From Pseudarthrobacter siccitolerans (lineage in GTDB: Bacteria > Actinomycetota > Actinomycetes > Actinomycetales > Micrococcaceae): DNA of 64,000 nucleotides. Below, piece after piece: positions 8,181 through 17,315 of this stretch (its first letter is position 1; every line of letters begins with the position of its first letter). The position numbers were made by a program, and so were the translations under genes. The notes under the pieces are model-generated. The model was not told where the DNA came from. It searched no databases and saw only the letters and a program-made list of their open reading frames with translations. Where the stretch lies: NCBI RefSeq assembly GCF_030823375.1, contig NZ_JAUSXB010000001.1:1116001-1180000 (forward strand), written 5' to 3'.

Positions 8181-8217
8181 CCAAGGCCCGCTGCCCGCGT
8201 GGCGCAGCGGGCCTTGG
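8181..8217 (-). terminator. hairpin after peptide ABC operon
   Basis: CCAAGGCCCGCTGC and its exact complement are separated by 9 nt, 19 nt past the stop codon of the ABC ATPase gene. It has the shape of a high-GC actinobacterial terminator without a T-tract. With the repeat at 8131-8165 it makes a double hairpin isolating the operon from aroQ. Confidence 0.6.
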
Positions 8218-8236
8218 CTCGTGGGCCAGTGGTCCG

Positions 8237-9952
8237 TCAGATACCGAGCAGTGCCCTGTTTTCTTCCCGCCGCCGCGCCTGTTCCTGGGGGTCGGGTACC
8301 GGCAGGGAGGCAATCAGCCGCCGCGTATAGTCGTGCTGCGGGTTTCCCATGACCTGGCTGCCGATGCCCTGTTCCACCAGCCTGCCCTTGTACAGCACGC
8401 CCACCCACTGGGACAGGATGTCCACCACTGCAAGGTCATGGCTGATGAACAGGCAGGCGAAGCCGAACTCCTGCTGGATGTCCCTGAACAGCTCCAGAAC
8501 CTTCGCCTGCACCGAAACGTCCAGTGCCGACGTCGGCTCGTCAGCTATCAGCAGACGCGGATTAAGGCTCAGGGCCCGTGCCAATGAGGCCCGTTGGCGC
8601 TGCCCGCCGGACAGTTCGTGCGGGTAGCGTCTTGCGTACGACGCCGGCAGCTGGACTGACTCGAGGAGCTCACCAACGCGTTTGCGGGCCTGCGCCGGGC
8701 TCGGCTTGGTGTGAATCACCATGGGTTCGGCAATGCATTCTCCGATAGTCAGTTGCGGGTTGAAGGAGGCGGCGGGGTCCTGGAAGACGAAGCCGATGTC
8801 CTTGCGGAGCGGTTTGAAGGTCCGCTCCTTCAGGTTGAGCATTTCGTACCCCAGCACCCGGAGGCTGCCGCCCGTGGTCCTGTTCAGCCCGGCGATGGCC
8901 CGTCCGATGGTGGTCTTTCCGGACCCGGATTCCCCTACCAGGCCGAAGACCTCTCCCCGGGACACGGTGAAACTCACTCCGTCCACGGCCTTGAAGGCCG
9001 GTGTTCCCAGCCTGCCGGGATACTCGATGGTCAGGTTGTTGGCTTCCACGAGGATCTCCTCGTCCTGGTGGGCCCGGCTGGTCAGTCCCTCGGACGCAGA
9101 ATTGTGCCCCAGGTGCGGCACCGCGGCGAGGAGCTTGCGCGTGTAGTCCTGCCGCGGTTCAGCAAACAGCCTCCGCGCCGGCGCTTCCTCCACCACGTCG
9201 CCCTGGTACATCACCACCACACGGTCGGCGAGGTCGGCCACCACGCCCATGTTGTGCGTGATCAGCACAATGGACGTGCCATACTTGTCGCGCAGGTCGC
9301 GGAGCAGCTCCAGGATCTCGGCCTGGACTGTGACATCCAGGGCGGTGGTGGGTTCGTCCGCCACGATCAGGCCGGGATTCAGTGCCAGTGCCGCTGCGAT
9401 GACCACCCGCTGCTTCTGGCCGCCGGAGAACTGGTGGGGATAGTAGTTGACGCGGTGCTCGGGATCGGGGATGCCTACTTTGCGGAGCGCTTCGATGGCG
9501 CGGGATTTCGCTTCCTTGCCCGAAACCCTCTTTCCACCGCCGCTGCCCGCATGGGCCCGGATGCCTTCGGCGATCTGCCAGCCCACAGTGAACACCGGGT
9601 TCAGTGCCGTGGACGGTTCCTGGAACACCATGGCCACGTCGCGGCCGCGGATCTGGCGCAGCCGCGCGGCGCTGACGCTGATCACGTTGGCCCCGTTAAT
9701 CAGCACTGTGCCCGAACTGGTGGCGGTCTCGGGAAGCAGGCCCAGGATGGTTTTGGCGGTGACCGTTTTGCCGGACCCCGACTCCCCCACGATCGCCAGC
9801 ACTTCGCCCTTCCTGACTTCGAGGCTGACATCCTTCACTGCGTGGACATCACCTGAATCGGTAGCGAATGTGACCTTGAGGTGGTCGATGTCGAGAACGG
9901 GATGGCCGGCGCCGGCCCCTTGTCCCGGCGGTGGATCGATGTTGACGGTCAT
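8237..9952 (-). CDS. dipeptide/oligopeptide ABC transporter, fused double ATPase
   Basis: A 571-residue protein with two complete ABC ATPase domains in one chain, equivalent to DppD plus DppF. Each half has Walker A GESGSGKT (first near residue 50, second in the C-terminal half), a signature motif (FSGGQKQR, then LSGGQRQR), and Walker B ending in ADEPT. The oligo_HPY-type linker follows each. It powers uptake of peptides or related solutes together with the two permeases and lipoprotein encoded upstream. The start at 9952 overlaps the preceding stop as ATGA; a longer in-frame extension to 10126 would lie inside the permease gene and is rejected. Confidence 0.93.
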   Translation of the reverse strand: MTVNIDPPPGQGAGAGHPVLDIDHLKVTFATDSGDVHAVKDVSLEVRKGEVLAIVGESGSGKTVTAKTILGLLPETATSSGTVLINGANVISVSAARLRQIRGRDVAMVFQEPSTALNPVFTVGWQIAEGIRAHAGSGGGKRVSGKEAKSRAIEALRKVGIPDPEHRVNYYPHQFSGGQKQRVVIAAALALNPGLIVADEPTTALDVTVQAEILELLRDLRDKYGTSIVLITHNMGVVADLADRVVVMYQGDVVEEAPARRLFAEPRQDYTRKLLAAVPHLGHNSASEGLTSRAHQDEEILVEANNLTIEYPGRLGTPAFKAVDGVSFTVSRGEVFGLVGESGSGKTTIGRAIAGLNRTTGGSLRVLGYEMLNLKERTFKPLRKDIGFVFQDPAASFNPQLTIGECIAEPMVIHTKPSPAQARKRVGELLESVQLPASYARRYPHELSGGQRQRASLARALSLNPRLLIADEPTSALDVSVQAKVLELFRDIQQEFGFACLFISHDLAVVDILSQWVGVLYKGRLVEQGIGSQVMGNPQHDYTRRLIASLPVPDPQEQARRREENRALLGI

Positions 9953-10950
9953 GAGTTCCTCACATCTGCTGCGATGGCCGCTGTAGCCACGGACGCCGCG
10001 GAGCTGCCGCCGGCGCGTTTGCGGCCACGGAGCCGCGGATCGTTCAGGTCGTTGATGCTCTCGCCCATCAGGGTCAGCCCCACCACCGTCAGCACAATGG
10101 CTAAGCCGGGGAACACGCCGGTCCACCAGATACCGGAGGATGCATCGGACAGTGCCTTGTTCAGGTCAAATCCCCATTCGGCTGCGGAGCTTGGCTCGAT
10201 GCCAAAGCCCAGGAAGCCCAGGCCGGCAAGGGTGAGGATGGCCTCGGAGGCGTTGAGCGTGAAGATCAGAGGCAGGGTCCTGGTGGCGTTGGCGAAGATA
10301 TGCCGGCCAATGATCCTTGCACTGGAGGCGCCAACAACCTGGGCTGATTCAACGAAGGGCTCGGCCTTAAGCCGAATTGTTTCAGCACGGATCACCCGGA
10401 AATACTGTGGGACAAACACTGCCGTGATCGCCAGCCCGCAGGCGAGGATTCCGCCCCAGAAACCGGACTGGCCCTTGTTGATGGCGATGGACATAACGAT
10501 CGCCACAAGGAGCGTGGGGAATGCGTAAATGGCGTCTGCGATCACCACCAGGATCCGGTCCAGCCAGCCGCCAACATAGCCGCTGATGAGTCCGAGGAAT
10601 ACCCCGAGGAAGATGGACATCAACACGGCAGCCACCAGCACGGCCGCTGCTGTCTGCGATCCCCAGATCACGCGCGACAGGACGTCATAGCCGCCAACAG
10701 TTGTGCCCCAGGGATGCTTGCCGCCGGGTTCGGCTTGGGCCGGGAACGAGCCGGCGTCATCGGAAATCTGGGAGTATCCGTAGGGTGCCAGCAGCGGCGC
10801 AAATATTGCGGCCACCACAAAAATGACGCACAGCACGACGCCGATGAGTAGCATCGTGCGCTGCAAACCAACGCTTTGGCGGATGTGGGACGCGACCGGC
10901 AGCCGGTCAAGCAATGGCTTCTTGGGATGGGGCAGGGCTTCCGTCTTCAT
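9949..10950 (-). CDS. oligopeptide ABC transporter permease (DppC-type)
   Basis: A 333-residue inner-membrane permease. It has an N-terminal cytoplasmic tail, one helix (MLLIGVVLCVIFVVAAIFAPLL region), then an external loop with HPWGTTVGGYDVLSRVIWG, which is typical of DppC/OppC, and about five further helices. The ATPase-coupling loop (EAA motif) is represented by FVESAQVVGASSARIIGRHI. It pairs with the DppB-type permease. The ATG at 10950 overlaps the upstream stop by one base (TGATG). Substrate is undetermined; the family imports di- and oligopeptides, but also nickel or opines. Confidence 0.92.
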   Translation of the reverse strand: MKTEALPHPKKPLLDRLPVASHIRQSVGLQRTMLLIGVVLCVIFVVAAIFAPLLAPYGYSQISDDAGSFPAQAEPGGKHPWGTTVGGYDVLSRVIWGSQTAAAVLVAAVLMSIFLGVFLGLISGYVGGWLDRILVVIADAIYAFPTLLVAIVMSIAINKGQSGFWGGILACGLAITAVFVPQYFRVIRAETIRLKAEPFVESAQVVGASSARIIGRHIFANATRTLPLIFTLNASEAILTLAGLGFLGFGIEPSSAAEWGFDLNKALSDASSGIWWTGVFPGLAIVLTVVGLTLMGESINDLNDPRLRGRKRAGGSSAASVATAAIAADVRNS

Positions 10951-12032
10951 CAGTATCTCACCCGCGGATCGATCAGGGCGGCGGCAATATCCACCACGAA
11001 ATTGGTGACCGCCACAATGACAGCCAGCAGCATCACTATGCCCTGGACGGCCACAAAGTCCCGCGCCGTGAGGTACTGCGCCAGTTGATACCCGAGGCCT
11101 TTCCATTCAAAAGTGGTCTCGGTCAGCACTGCGCCGCCGAGCATGAGCGCGATCTGCAAACCCATGACGGTGATGATGGGGATCAGGGCCGGCTTATAGG
11201 CGTGCTTGGTGACAAGCCGGTATTCGCTGACTCCGCGGGACCGGCCTGCCTCAACATAATCCTTGCCCAGGGTGCCGATCACGTTAGTGCGGACCAGGCG
11301 CAGGAAGACGCCGGCTGTGAGCAAACCCAGCGCGACGGCGGGCAGGACTGCGTGATGGACAATATCGCCAAACGCCGCCAGATCGCTGCTGCGCAGGGCG
11401 TCCAGCCAGTAGATGCCGGTGGGCGCTGCCAGCCTGCCCATTGCCAGTTCCGTTGTGGTGGAAGCGCGGCCCGCAACCGGGAACCAGCCCAGGCCCACGG
11501 AAAAAATCAGCTTCAGCAGCAGGCCCGCGAAGAAAACGGGGGTGGCATAGGAGAGGATCGCGAACAGCCGCAGGAAGGCGTCGGGAACCTTGTCGCGTTT
11601 GTGCGCGGCGAACATCCCCAGCGGAATTCCCACGAGCAGCGCCACCAATAAGGCGTTAACGCTCAGTTCCAGCGTGGCTGCGCCGAAAGTAGCCAGCATC
11701 TCAATGACGGGCCGCCCGTCTGAGATGGTCCTGCCAAAGTTGCCCGTGGCGATGTGGCCGAGGTACTCGATGTACTGAATGAAGAGGTTCCGGTCGTAGC
11801 CGGCCTGGTGAATCAGCGCGTCAATCTGCTCCTGGGGAAGGCGTCCGCCCTGGGCTGCAGTGATGGGATCGCCGGTGATCCGCATCAGAAAGAAAACCAG
11901 GGTGACGAGGATGAATATTGTCGGGAAAATGAGCAGGAAGCGGATCAGGATGTATCTCCCAAGGCCACCTCCCGCGGATTTTGATTTGGCTGGCGCAACC
12001 GTTGGCGGCGGCGTATCGATCATTGTGGCCAT
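10950..12032 (-). CDS. oligopeptide ABC transporter permease (DppB-type)
   Basis: A 360-residue permease with a transmembrane helix near residues 26-48 (ILIRFLLIFPTIFILVTLVF region), the conserved MRITGDP after it, an external loop, and five C-terminal helices. The EAA coupling loop reads YVEAGRSRGVSEYRLVTKHA, followed by P-A-L-I-P-I. It forms the membrane channel with the DppC-type partner immediately downstream. ATG 12032 is chosen because AGGGA lies 5 nt upstream; an upstream in-frame extension to 12074 has no such site. About 96 nt separate it from the binding-protein gene. Confidence 0.92.
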   Translation of the reverse strand: MATMIDTPPPTVAPAKSKSAGGGLGRYILIRFLLIFPTIFILVTLVFFLMRITGDPITAAQGGRLPQEQIDALIHQAGYDRNLFIQYIEYLGHIATGNFGRTISDGRPVIEMLATFGAATLELSVNALLVALLVGIPLGMFAAHKRDKVPDAFLRLFAILSYATPVFFAGLLLKLIFSVGLGWFPVAGRASTTTELAMGRLAAPTGIYWLDALRSSDLAAFGDIVHHAVLPAVALGLLTAGVFLRLVRTNVIGTLGKDYVEAGRSRGVSEYRLVTKHAYKPALIPIITVMGLQIALMLGGAVLTETTFEWKGLGYQLAQYLTARDFVAVQGIVMLLAVIVAVTNFVVDIAAALIDPRVRY

Positions 12033-12128
12033 GCTGTCCCTGCTTGATATGGAAACGACGAGTCTGGGGGCCAACAGGTAGGAGGCAGGACCACTCGGGC
12101 CCCGCCTCCTACGCTGGTGTGTTGCTGA

Positions 12129-13772
12129 TTACTTGGAAACGGTGCCCAGCCGGAACTTGAAGGATGCATCCAGCGTGGACTCCACGCCCTTCACGCTGGT
12201 CCCGGACACGGCAACCTGCGCGCCCTGCAGCAGAGGCAGCGTGGAGATGTCCTTGGCCAACTGGTTCTGGACGTCCTGGATGGTCTTCTCACGCTCTGAT
12301 TTGTCGGCGGTGACAAGCTGCTTGGCGATCAGCGCTTCCACATCAGTGTTGGAGTAGTGGTTTTTAAAAAAACCGCCCTTCGGGAACATCGGCGTCAGGT
12401 AGTTGTCCGGGTCGCTGAAGTCCGGGAACCAGCCGAGCTGGAAGACCGGGTAGCTGTCCTTCTTGGACGCCGCGTTGTACGTGACCCACTCCGTGGACTG
12501 CAGATCCACAGTGAAGAGGCCACTCTTCTCCAGCTGGTCCTTGACCATGGCGTACTCGTCACCTGAGGACTTGCCGTAGTGGTCCGGGTTGTACTGCAGC
12601 TTGATATTCACGGGGCTGGTGATACCGGCGTCGGACATGGCTTTCTTGGCCTTGTCCAGGCTGGGCTTGCCCGAGCCGTCCCCGTAGGCCTGCTTGAAGG
12701 ACTCGTTGGCACCCAGGAAACCCGAGGGGACGTTGGACCACATGGGCAGGTAGGTGCCCTTGTAGACCTGGTCCGAAATAGCTTGGCGGTCCACAAGGTT
12801 GGCTGCGGCCTGGCGGACTGCCAGCGCCTTCTTCGGATCTGCTTCCGGCGTCTTTGCGCCGAAGGGCATGGTGTCGAAGTTGAAGACGATGTAGCGCATC
12901 TCACCACCGGGCCCGATATTGACCTTGACGTTGGAGTCCTTTTTGAGGTCGTCGATGTCCGTAGCGCTGAGGCTGCGGTTGGCTACATCGATCTGTCCGC
13001 CCTTGACCTCCAACTTCATGTTGGTCTGGTCGGTGTAGTACTTGATGGTGGCCCCGCCGTTGGCCGGCTTGCCCAGGACACCTTGGTAATCGGGCCAGGC
13101 CGACAGGCTCACCAGCGTGTTCTTGCTGTAGGAATCAATGACGTACTGGCCGTAGAACGCCTTGGCTTTGACAATCTCCTCGTCGGCGAGAAGTTTGTCG
13201 GCCGGGAAGACCTCATCGTCCACAATCGGAGCTGCCGGGCTCTGCAGGATCTGCGCGAACGTTTGGTCATTTGGCTGTTTAAGCGTGAATACCACCGTGC
13301 CGGCATCAGGCGTGGCAATGGACTCGATGTTGGTCAGCAGTGATGCAGGACCGTTGGGATCGGCAATCTTGGTCTGGCGGTCGAACGAGAACTTTACGTC
13401 TTTGGAGTCCAGCACGTGTCCATTGGCCCATTTGAGGCCGGTCTTCATCTTGACCGTGAACTCGGTGGGTTTGGTGAAGGAGCCAGATTCCGCCAGGTCT
13501 GGCGCAGGTTCTGCGCCGCCGGGCTTGGAGTTCATCAGGAAGGAGTAGATCTGGTTCATCACCATGAAGGAGCCGTTGTCGTACGAGCCCGCGGGATCCA
13601 GTGCGGTGACCTTGTCGGTGGTGCCGTACGCAATGACGCTGCCGCTGCTTCCATTCCCCGATGCCGTGCTGCCACCGCCACCGCCGGACGGGCCCGTGCA
13701 GGCCGTCAGTGCGAGCGCGGAAATGCCTGCCAGCGCGATAGCGCCGTGCAGTGCCTTGATGCTCTTCGTCAT
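12129..13772 (-). CDS. peptide ABC transporter substrate-binding lipoprotein (SBP family 5)
   Basis: A 547-residue extracellular solute-binding lipoprotein. The signal peptide ends in the lipobox LTAC with the acylated Cys at residue 25, then a Gly/Ser-rich linker. The family 5 core begins at IAYGTTDKVTALDPAGSYDN and continues with the usual LKWANGHVLDSKDVKFSF. It captures the substrate outside the membrane for the permeases and ATPase encoded just downstream. It is the first gene of the operon; an AGAAAG stretch 8 nt before ATG 13772 may serve as ribosome site. The exact ligand cannot be told from sequence. Confidence 0.93.
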   Translation of the reverse strand: MTKSIKALHGAIALAGISALALTACTGPSGGGGGSTASGNGSSGSVIAYGTTDKVTALDPAGSYDNGSFMVMNQIYSFLMNSKPGGAEPAPDLAESGSFTKPTEFTVKMKTGLKWANGHVLDSKDVKFSFDRQTKIADPNGPASLLTNIESIATPDAGTVVFTLKQPNDQTFAQILQSPAAPIVDDEVFPADKLLADEEIVKAKAFYGQYVIDSYSKNTLVSLSAWPDYQGVLGKPANGGATIKYYTDQTNMKLEVKGGQIDVANRSLSATDIDDLKKDSNVKVNIGPGGEMRYIVFNFDTMPFGAKTPEADPKKALAVRQAAANLVDRQAISDQVYKGTYLPMWSNVPSGFLGANESFKQAYGDGSGKPSLDKAKKAMSDAGITSPVNIKLQYNPDHYGKSSGDEYAMVKDQLEKSGLFTVDLQSTEWVTYNAASKKDSYPVFQLGWFPDFSDPDNYLTPMFPKGGFFKNHYSNTDVEALIAKQLVTADKSEREKTIQDVQNQLAKDISTLPLLQGAQVAVSGTSVKGVESTLDASFKFRLGTVSK

Positions 13773-13975
13773 CTGTGAACTTTCTGTTCGATGAGTACGT
13801 GTCCGCCAGCCACTGCTGGATACCTTTTGCCAAGCGGGAGCACGCTGTGCTGATGCCTCGATTCAATCAGAGAGTCAACCCTCACGGCGGCCCATTTAGT
13901 GAGTTGAGACACAAAATTTACCTTGCGGCCGTACAGCCCGCGGCTTGCAACCAGAAGGGGGCTCGAGGACAACAA

Positions 13976-14006
13976 AACGCCGCCCCGGCGGGGCCGGGAC
14001 GGCGTT
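13976..14006 (-). terminator. intrinsic terminator after mnmA
   Basis: Read on the minus strand, AACGCCG and its complement CGGCGTT close a GC-rich stem, followed by a T-rich tail (TTTTGTTG). It lies 15 nt past the mnmA stop codon and separates mnmA from the promoter region of the peptide ABC operon. Confidence 0.75.
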
Positions 14007-14021
14007 CAGGAAGCCGCGGGC

Positions 14022-15149
14022 CTAGATTGCGGCGCGCTGCAGGGAACGGGCGGCATCGATAGTGGCTTGGCCCAGGACGCGGCTGCCCTGGTAGAGGACA
14101 ACTGTCTGCCCCGGTGCCACACCACGAAGGGGATCGGTCAGGCGGACCACCAGCTGGCCGTTGTCCGGTTCGCCGCGTTCCATCCGTGCCGTCGCGGGAA
14201 CGGGATCCCCGTGCGCACGCACTTGCGCGTAGCAGTCGAAGTCCTGGCCGGTTTCCACCTCGGCGATGGGCAGACCCGCCCAGGACACCTTGATGCCCCG
14301 GATTTCATCAATTGCGAGCAGCGCCTCGGGGCCTACCACCACTTTGTTTTCCTTGGGCCGGATTTCCAGGACGAAGCGCGGCTTCCCGTCAGCAGCCGGC
14401 GTGCCCAGCTTCAGCCCGCGCCGCTGGCCCACAGTGAAAGCGTTGGCGCCGGGATGCTCCCCCACCTTGGCACCGGTTTCGTCCACGATGTCGCCGGTTG
14501 TCATGTCGATCTTTTCCGCGAGCCACCCGGCGGTATCACCGTCGGGGATGAAGCAGATGTCGTGGCTGTCAGGCTTGTTGGCCACGGACAGGCCGCGCCG
14601 CTCAGCTTCCGCACGAACTTCAGCCTTGGAGGGGGTGTCAGCAAGCGGGAACATGGAGTGCTTGAGCTGCTCGTGCGTCAGGACGCCCAGCACGTAGCTC
14701 TGGTCCTTGGCCCAGTCCGCGGCCCGGTGGAGTTCCCGGTTGCCGTCCGCGTCCTCGATGACCTTGGCGTAGTGCCCGGTGCAGACGGCATCGAAGCCCA
14801 GTGCGATGGCCTTTTCCAGCAACGCGGCGAACTTGATCCGCTCGTTGCAGCGCATGCACGGGTTGGGGGTGCGGCCGGCGGCGTATTCGTCGATGAAGTC
14901 CTGGACGACGTCTTCCTTGAAGCGTTCAGAGAAATCCCACACATAGTAAGGAATACCCAGGACGTCGCAGGCGCGCCAGGCGTCGCGCGAGTCTTCGATG
15001 GTGCAGCAGCCCCGGCTTCCAGTGCGCAGCGTACCGGGCATGCGCGACAGCGCCAGGTGGACGCCGACGACGTCGTGCCCCGCCTCGACGGCGCGGGCGG
15101 CGGCAACGGCGGAGTCAACGCCGCCGCTCATGGCTGCTAGAACTCGCAT
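14022..15149 (-). CDS. mnmA: tRNA-specific 2-thiouridylase MnmA
   Basis: A 375-residue enzyme that installs the 2-thio group of wobble uridine-34 in tRNA-Lys, -Glu and -Gln. The ATP-binding PP-loop SGGVDS is at residues 8-13. The two catalytic cysteines lie in [12 protein letters not shown] (near 100) and HDICFIPDG (near 198), followed by the C-terminal beta-barrel domains that hold the tRNA. Sulfur normally comes from a cysteine desulfurase, and one is encoded immediately upstream in the same direction. ATG 15149 has AGGAAG six nt upstream. A possible TAGAAT -10 box lies further up at 15273-15278. Length and motifs are fully typical. Confidence 0.96.
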   Translation of the reverse strand: MRVLAAMSGGVDSAVAAARAVEAGHDVVGVHLALSRMPGTLRTGSRGCCTIEDSRDAWRACDVLGIPYYVWDFSERFKEDVVQDFIDEYAAGRTPNPCMRCNERIKFAALLEKAIALGFDAVCTGHYAKVIEDADGNRELHRAADWAKDQSYVLGVLTHEQLKHSMFPLADTPSKAEVRAEAERRGLSVANKPDSHDICFIPDGDTAGWLAEKIDMTTGDIVDETGAKVGEHPGANAFTVGQRRGLKLGTPAADGKPRFVLEIRPKENKVVVGPEALLAIDEIRGIKVSWAGLPIAEVETGQDFDCYAQVRAHGDPVPATARMERGEPDNGQLVVRLTDPLRGVAPGQTVVLYQGSRVLGQATIDAARSLQRAAI

Positions 15150-15300
15150 GGTGGCTTCCTGTTGGATGGTTCCGGCTCCTGGCCGGTGCTTGCTGCCAGT
15201 GCTGGCCGAATCTGCTGGCTGAAATTGCTGCCGGGGAGAAATTGACGCTCCGGAAACGATCTTCGCCTATCTATTCTACGGCCTGCCCGCAAGCACACTC

Positions 15301-16530
15301 TCAGCGGCCGCCCATACCCTGGCGGGCCACCGTGCCGGCGGTTTGAATGGAAGACTCATGGCCCGCCATTCCCGCCTGACGGGCCCTGGTATAGGCGTCC
15401 GGAAGGGCGGCCAGCAGCGCGTCCACGTCCTCACCGCTGGAGGAGTGCCCCAGGGTGAAGCGCTGGGCTCCGCGCGCTGTTTCCTCGTCCAGTCCCATAG
15501 CGAGCAGCACGTGGGAGGGCCGCGGGACGCCCGCGGTGCAGGCTGACCCCGTGGACGATTCCACTCCTGCGAGGTCCAGCAGGAAGAGCAGTGAGTCCCC
15601 CTCGCAGCCGGGGAAGGTGAAGTGTGCGTTGCCGGGCAGCCGGCCGTTCCCGGGTGCGCCACGCAGGACGGCTTCGGGCACCCGCTCCCGGACGCCGTCG
15701 ATCAGCCGGTCGCGGAGGGCGGCTATCCGGGCAGATTCCGCGGCAAGGTTGGCAGTTGCATTCTCCGCGGCTGCAGCAAAAGCGGCGATCGAGGCGGTGT
15801 CCAGCGTGCCGGAGCGGACATCGCGCTCCTGCCCGCCGCCATGCTGGACCGGGGTGAGTTTGACCGACCTCCCCAGCAGCAGGGCACCCACTCCCACGGG
15901 TCCACCGATCTTGTGCCCGGAGATGGACATGGCGTCCAGGCCAGATGCCTTGAAGTCCACCGGCACGGAGCCGAAGGCCTGCACGGCGTCCGAGTGAACG
16001 GGAACGCCGGCCGCGTGGGCAAGTTCCACCACGCGGTGGATGGGCTGGATGGTCCCCACTTCGTTGTTGGCCCACATCACGGTGACCAACGCCACCGACT
16101 CCGGGTCACGGGCAAGTTCAGCTTCCAGGACGGCCAGATCCACCGCCCCGTCACTGTCCACCGGGAGCCAGGTGACGTCTGCACCTTCGTGCCGCTCCAG
16201 CCACTCCACTGTGTCCATCACTGCATGATGTTCGACGGCGGAACACAGGATGCGCCGCCGCGCCGGCTTTTCGCCCACGCGCGACCAGTACAGCCCCTTC
16301 ACCGCGAGATTGTCCGATTCAGTGCCGCCGGACGTAAATATCACTTCTGAGGGGTGCGCACCGGCCGCTGCAGCAATGGCTTCGCGGGCGTCTTCCACTG
16401 CCCGGCGGGCGCGGCGGCCCGAGCCGTGAAGGGATGAGGGGTTGCCGGTGCGGGCAAGTTCACGCGTCAGGGCAGCCAGCGCTTCCGGAGAAAGAGGTGT
16501 GGTGGCAGCATGATCGAGGTAAACGGGCAC
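15301..16530 (-). CDS. cysteine desulfurase (IscS/NifS type)
   Basis: A 409-residue PLP enzyme that removes sulfur from cysteine as a persulfide for Fe-S cluster assembly and tRNA thiolation. The N-terminus YLDHAATTP is diagnostic. The PLP-binding Lys is in SGHKIGGP (about residue 207), and the active-site Cys is in GSACTAG (about 331), on a short loop as in group I enzymes or the NifS/IscS lineage. With MnmA downstream it is probably the sulfur donor for tRNA. A TAGAAT box sits exactly six nt before the GTG at 16530, implying its own leaderless promoter although the upstream gene ends only 31 nt away. Confidence 0.95.
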   Translation of the reverse strand: MPVYLDHAATTPLSPEALAALTRELARTGNPSSLHGSGRRARRAVEDAREAIAAAAGAHPSEVIFTSGGTESDNLAVKGLYWSRVGEKPARRRILCSAVEHHAVMDTVEWLERHEGADVTWLPVDSDGAVDLAVLEAELARDPESVALVTVMWANNEVGTIQPIHRVVELAHAAGVPVHSDAVQAFGSVPVDFKASGLDAMSISGHKIGGPVGVGALLLGRSVKLTPVQHGGGQERDVRSGTLDTASIAAFAAAAENATANLAAESARIAALRDRLIDGVRERVPEAVLRGAPGNGRLPGNAHFTFPGCEGDSLLFLLDLAGVESSTGSACTAGVPRPSHVLLAMGLDEETARGAQRFTLGHSSSGEDVDALLAALPDAYTRARQAGMAGHESSIQTAGTVARQGMGGR

Positions 16531-16536
16531 CCTGCA

Positions 16537-16542
16537 ATTCTA
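16537..16542 (-). promoter_or_regulatory. -10 box TAGAAT for leaderless cysteine desulfurase mRNA
   Basis: TAGAAT is six bases from the GTG at 16530, leaving no room for a Shine-Dalgarno site. A weak -35 candidate CTGACC lies 17 nt further upstream and overlaps the end of the regulator gene. This suggests that cysteine desulfurase is transcribed independently of the regulator. Confidence 0.5.
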
Positions 16543-16561
16543 GCCGCCGTGCCCTGACCGG

Positions 16562-17227
16562 TCAGGTGGGCGGCGTGATCCTTGCGCAGCAGTGGCCGGG
16601 CACGTCGGCGGGCACCACCCTGCCGCCGGAGGCGTCCAGGCGGTCTGCCGCCCCCTGCAGGAACGCCCCGTTCATGGTGCACACCACCCCGGGATGTTTG
16701 TCCGAGAGACGGTGGAAAGGGCAATTGGGCAGGAGGAAACCGCCGTCACCGTCCGGTTGGGGCCGGTAGCCGGCCTGGGCCAGGAAGTCCTCGAGGGTCG
16801 CAGCCCCCTCTGCCATGGCCTCCCCCTTGCGGTACGACTCCGCCGGCAGCGTATCGTCAATAGGCTCCCCCCCAGTGGTGGATTTTTCGATGGCGGCGGC
16901 CATCAGTTCCCCCGCAAGATCGTAGTTCCGGTCCGGCACGGAGGCCCCGATTTCGTCGGCGACAGGACGGTACATCTTGGCTGGACGCCCCGAGCCGGGT
17001 CCCGTTTTCCCTGGCGGCTTGTGGAATTCGACCGCCAGCAGGCCGTCCTGCACCAGGCGGTCCAAGTGGAAGGAAACGGTGCTCCGGGGAATTCCGGCAC
17101 GCTGCGCAACGTCGTCACGGCCCACTGCGCCGGGGGAAGACACCACGAGTTCAAAAAGCTGGCGGCGCTTTTCATCGCCGAGGGAGGCAAGCGCTGCCAT
17201 GCGGTTCGCCCAGGGAAGTCTGGCCAT
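16562..17227 (-). CDS. SufR-like winged-helix regulator with C-terminal cysteine cluster
   Basis: A 221-residue DNA-binding regulator. The winged helix-turn-helix (residues 15-75) includes GRDDVAQRAGIPRSTVSFHL. The C-terminal region holds Cys169, Cys183, Cys213 and Cys214, in NCPFHRL...VVCTMN...GHCC. This spacing resembles Fe-S-binding SufR-type sensors, so an iron-sulfur cluster is likely but inferred. It diverges from a DoxX-like gene, with a TATAAT -10 box at 17259-17264 overlapping that gene's promoter and an inverted repeat next to it, and it lies upstream of cysteine desulfurase and mnmA. GGTGGAG precedes the ATG. It probably represses the divergent gene and itself. Confidence 0.85.
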   Translation of the reverse strand: MARLPWANRMAALASLGDEKRRQLFELVVSSPGAVGRDDVAQRAGIPRSTVSFHLDRLVQDGLLAVEFHKPPGKTGPGSGRPAKMYRPVADEIGASVPDRNYDLAGELMAAAIEKSTTGGEPIDDTLPAESYRKGEAMAEGAATLEDFLAQAGYRPQPDGDGGFLLPNCPFHRLSDKHPGVVCTMNGAFLQGAADRLDASGGRVVPADVPGHCCARITPPT

Positions 17228-17255
17228 TGCTCCACCAATCCAAAGTCAAGATGTA

Positions 17256-17285
17256 TTGATTATAGACCCTCCTGGTTTCTAAAAT
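17256..17285 (+). promoter_or_regulatory. predicted promoter of the DoxX-like gene
   Basis: TTGATT (17256-17261) and TAAAAT (17280-17285) are separated by 18 bp and read towards the DoxX-like gene. They overlap the regulator's opposite TATAAT box (17259-17264), so the two divergent promoters cannot easily be occupied at once. Confidence 0.55.
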
Positions 17286-17305
17286 GGGGGAACCTACTTT
17301 TAGAA
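17277..17305. promoter_or_regulatory. inverted-repeat operator TTCTAAAA-N13-TTTTAGAA
   Basis: Two perfect 8-bp half-sites, TTCTAAAA and TTTTAGAA, lie in inverted orientation with centres 21 bp apart, which is two helical turns and suits a dimeric winged-helix protein. The left arm covers the -10 box of the DoxX-like gene, and the right arm covers its likely transcription start. The adjacent SufR-like regulator is the obvious candidate binder. Confidence 0.6.
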
Positions 17306-17315
17306 GGAGTCAGTT

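Noticed and set aside
9953..10126. Longer N-terminus of the peptide ABC ATPase
   Set aside because: The stretch is within the permease gene; the ATGA overlap gives a normal ABC start.
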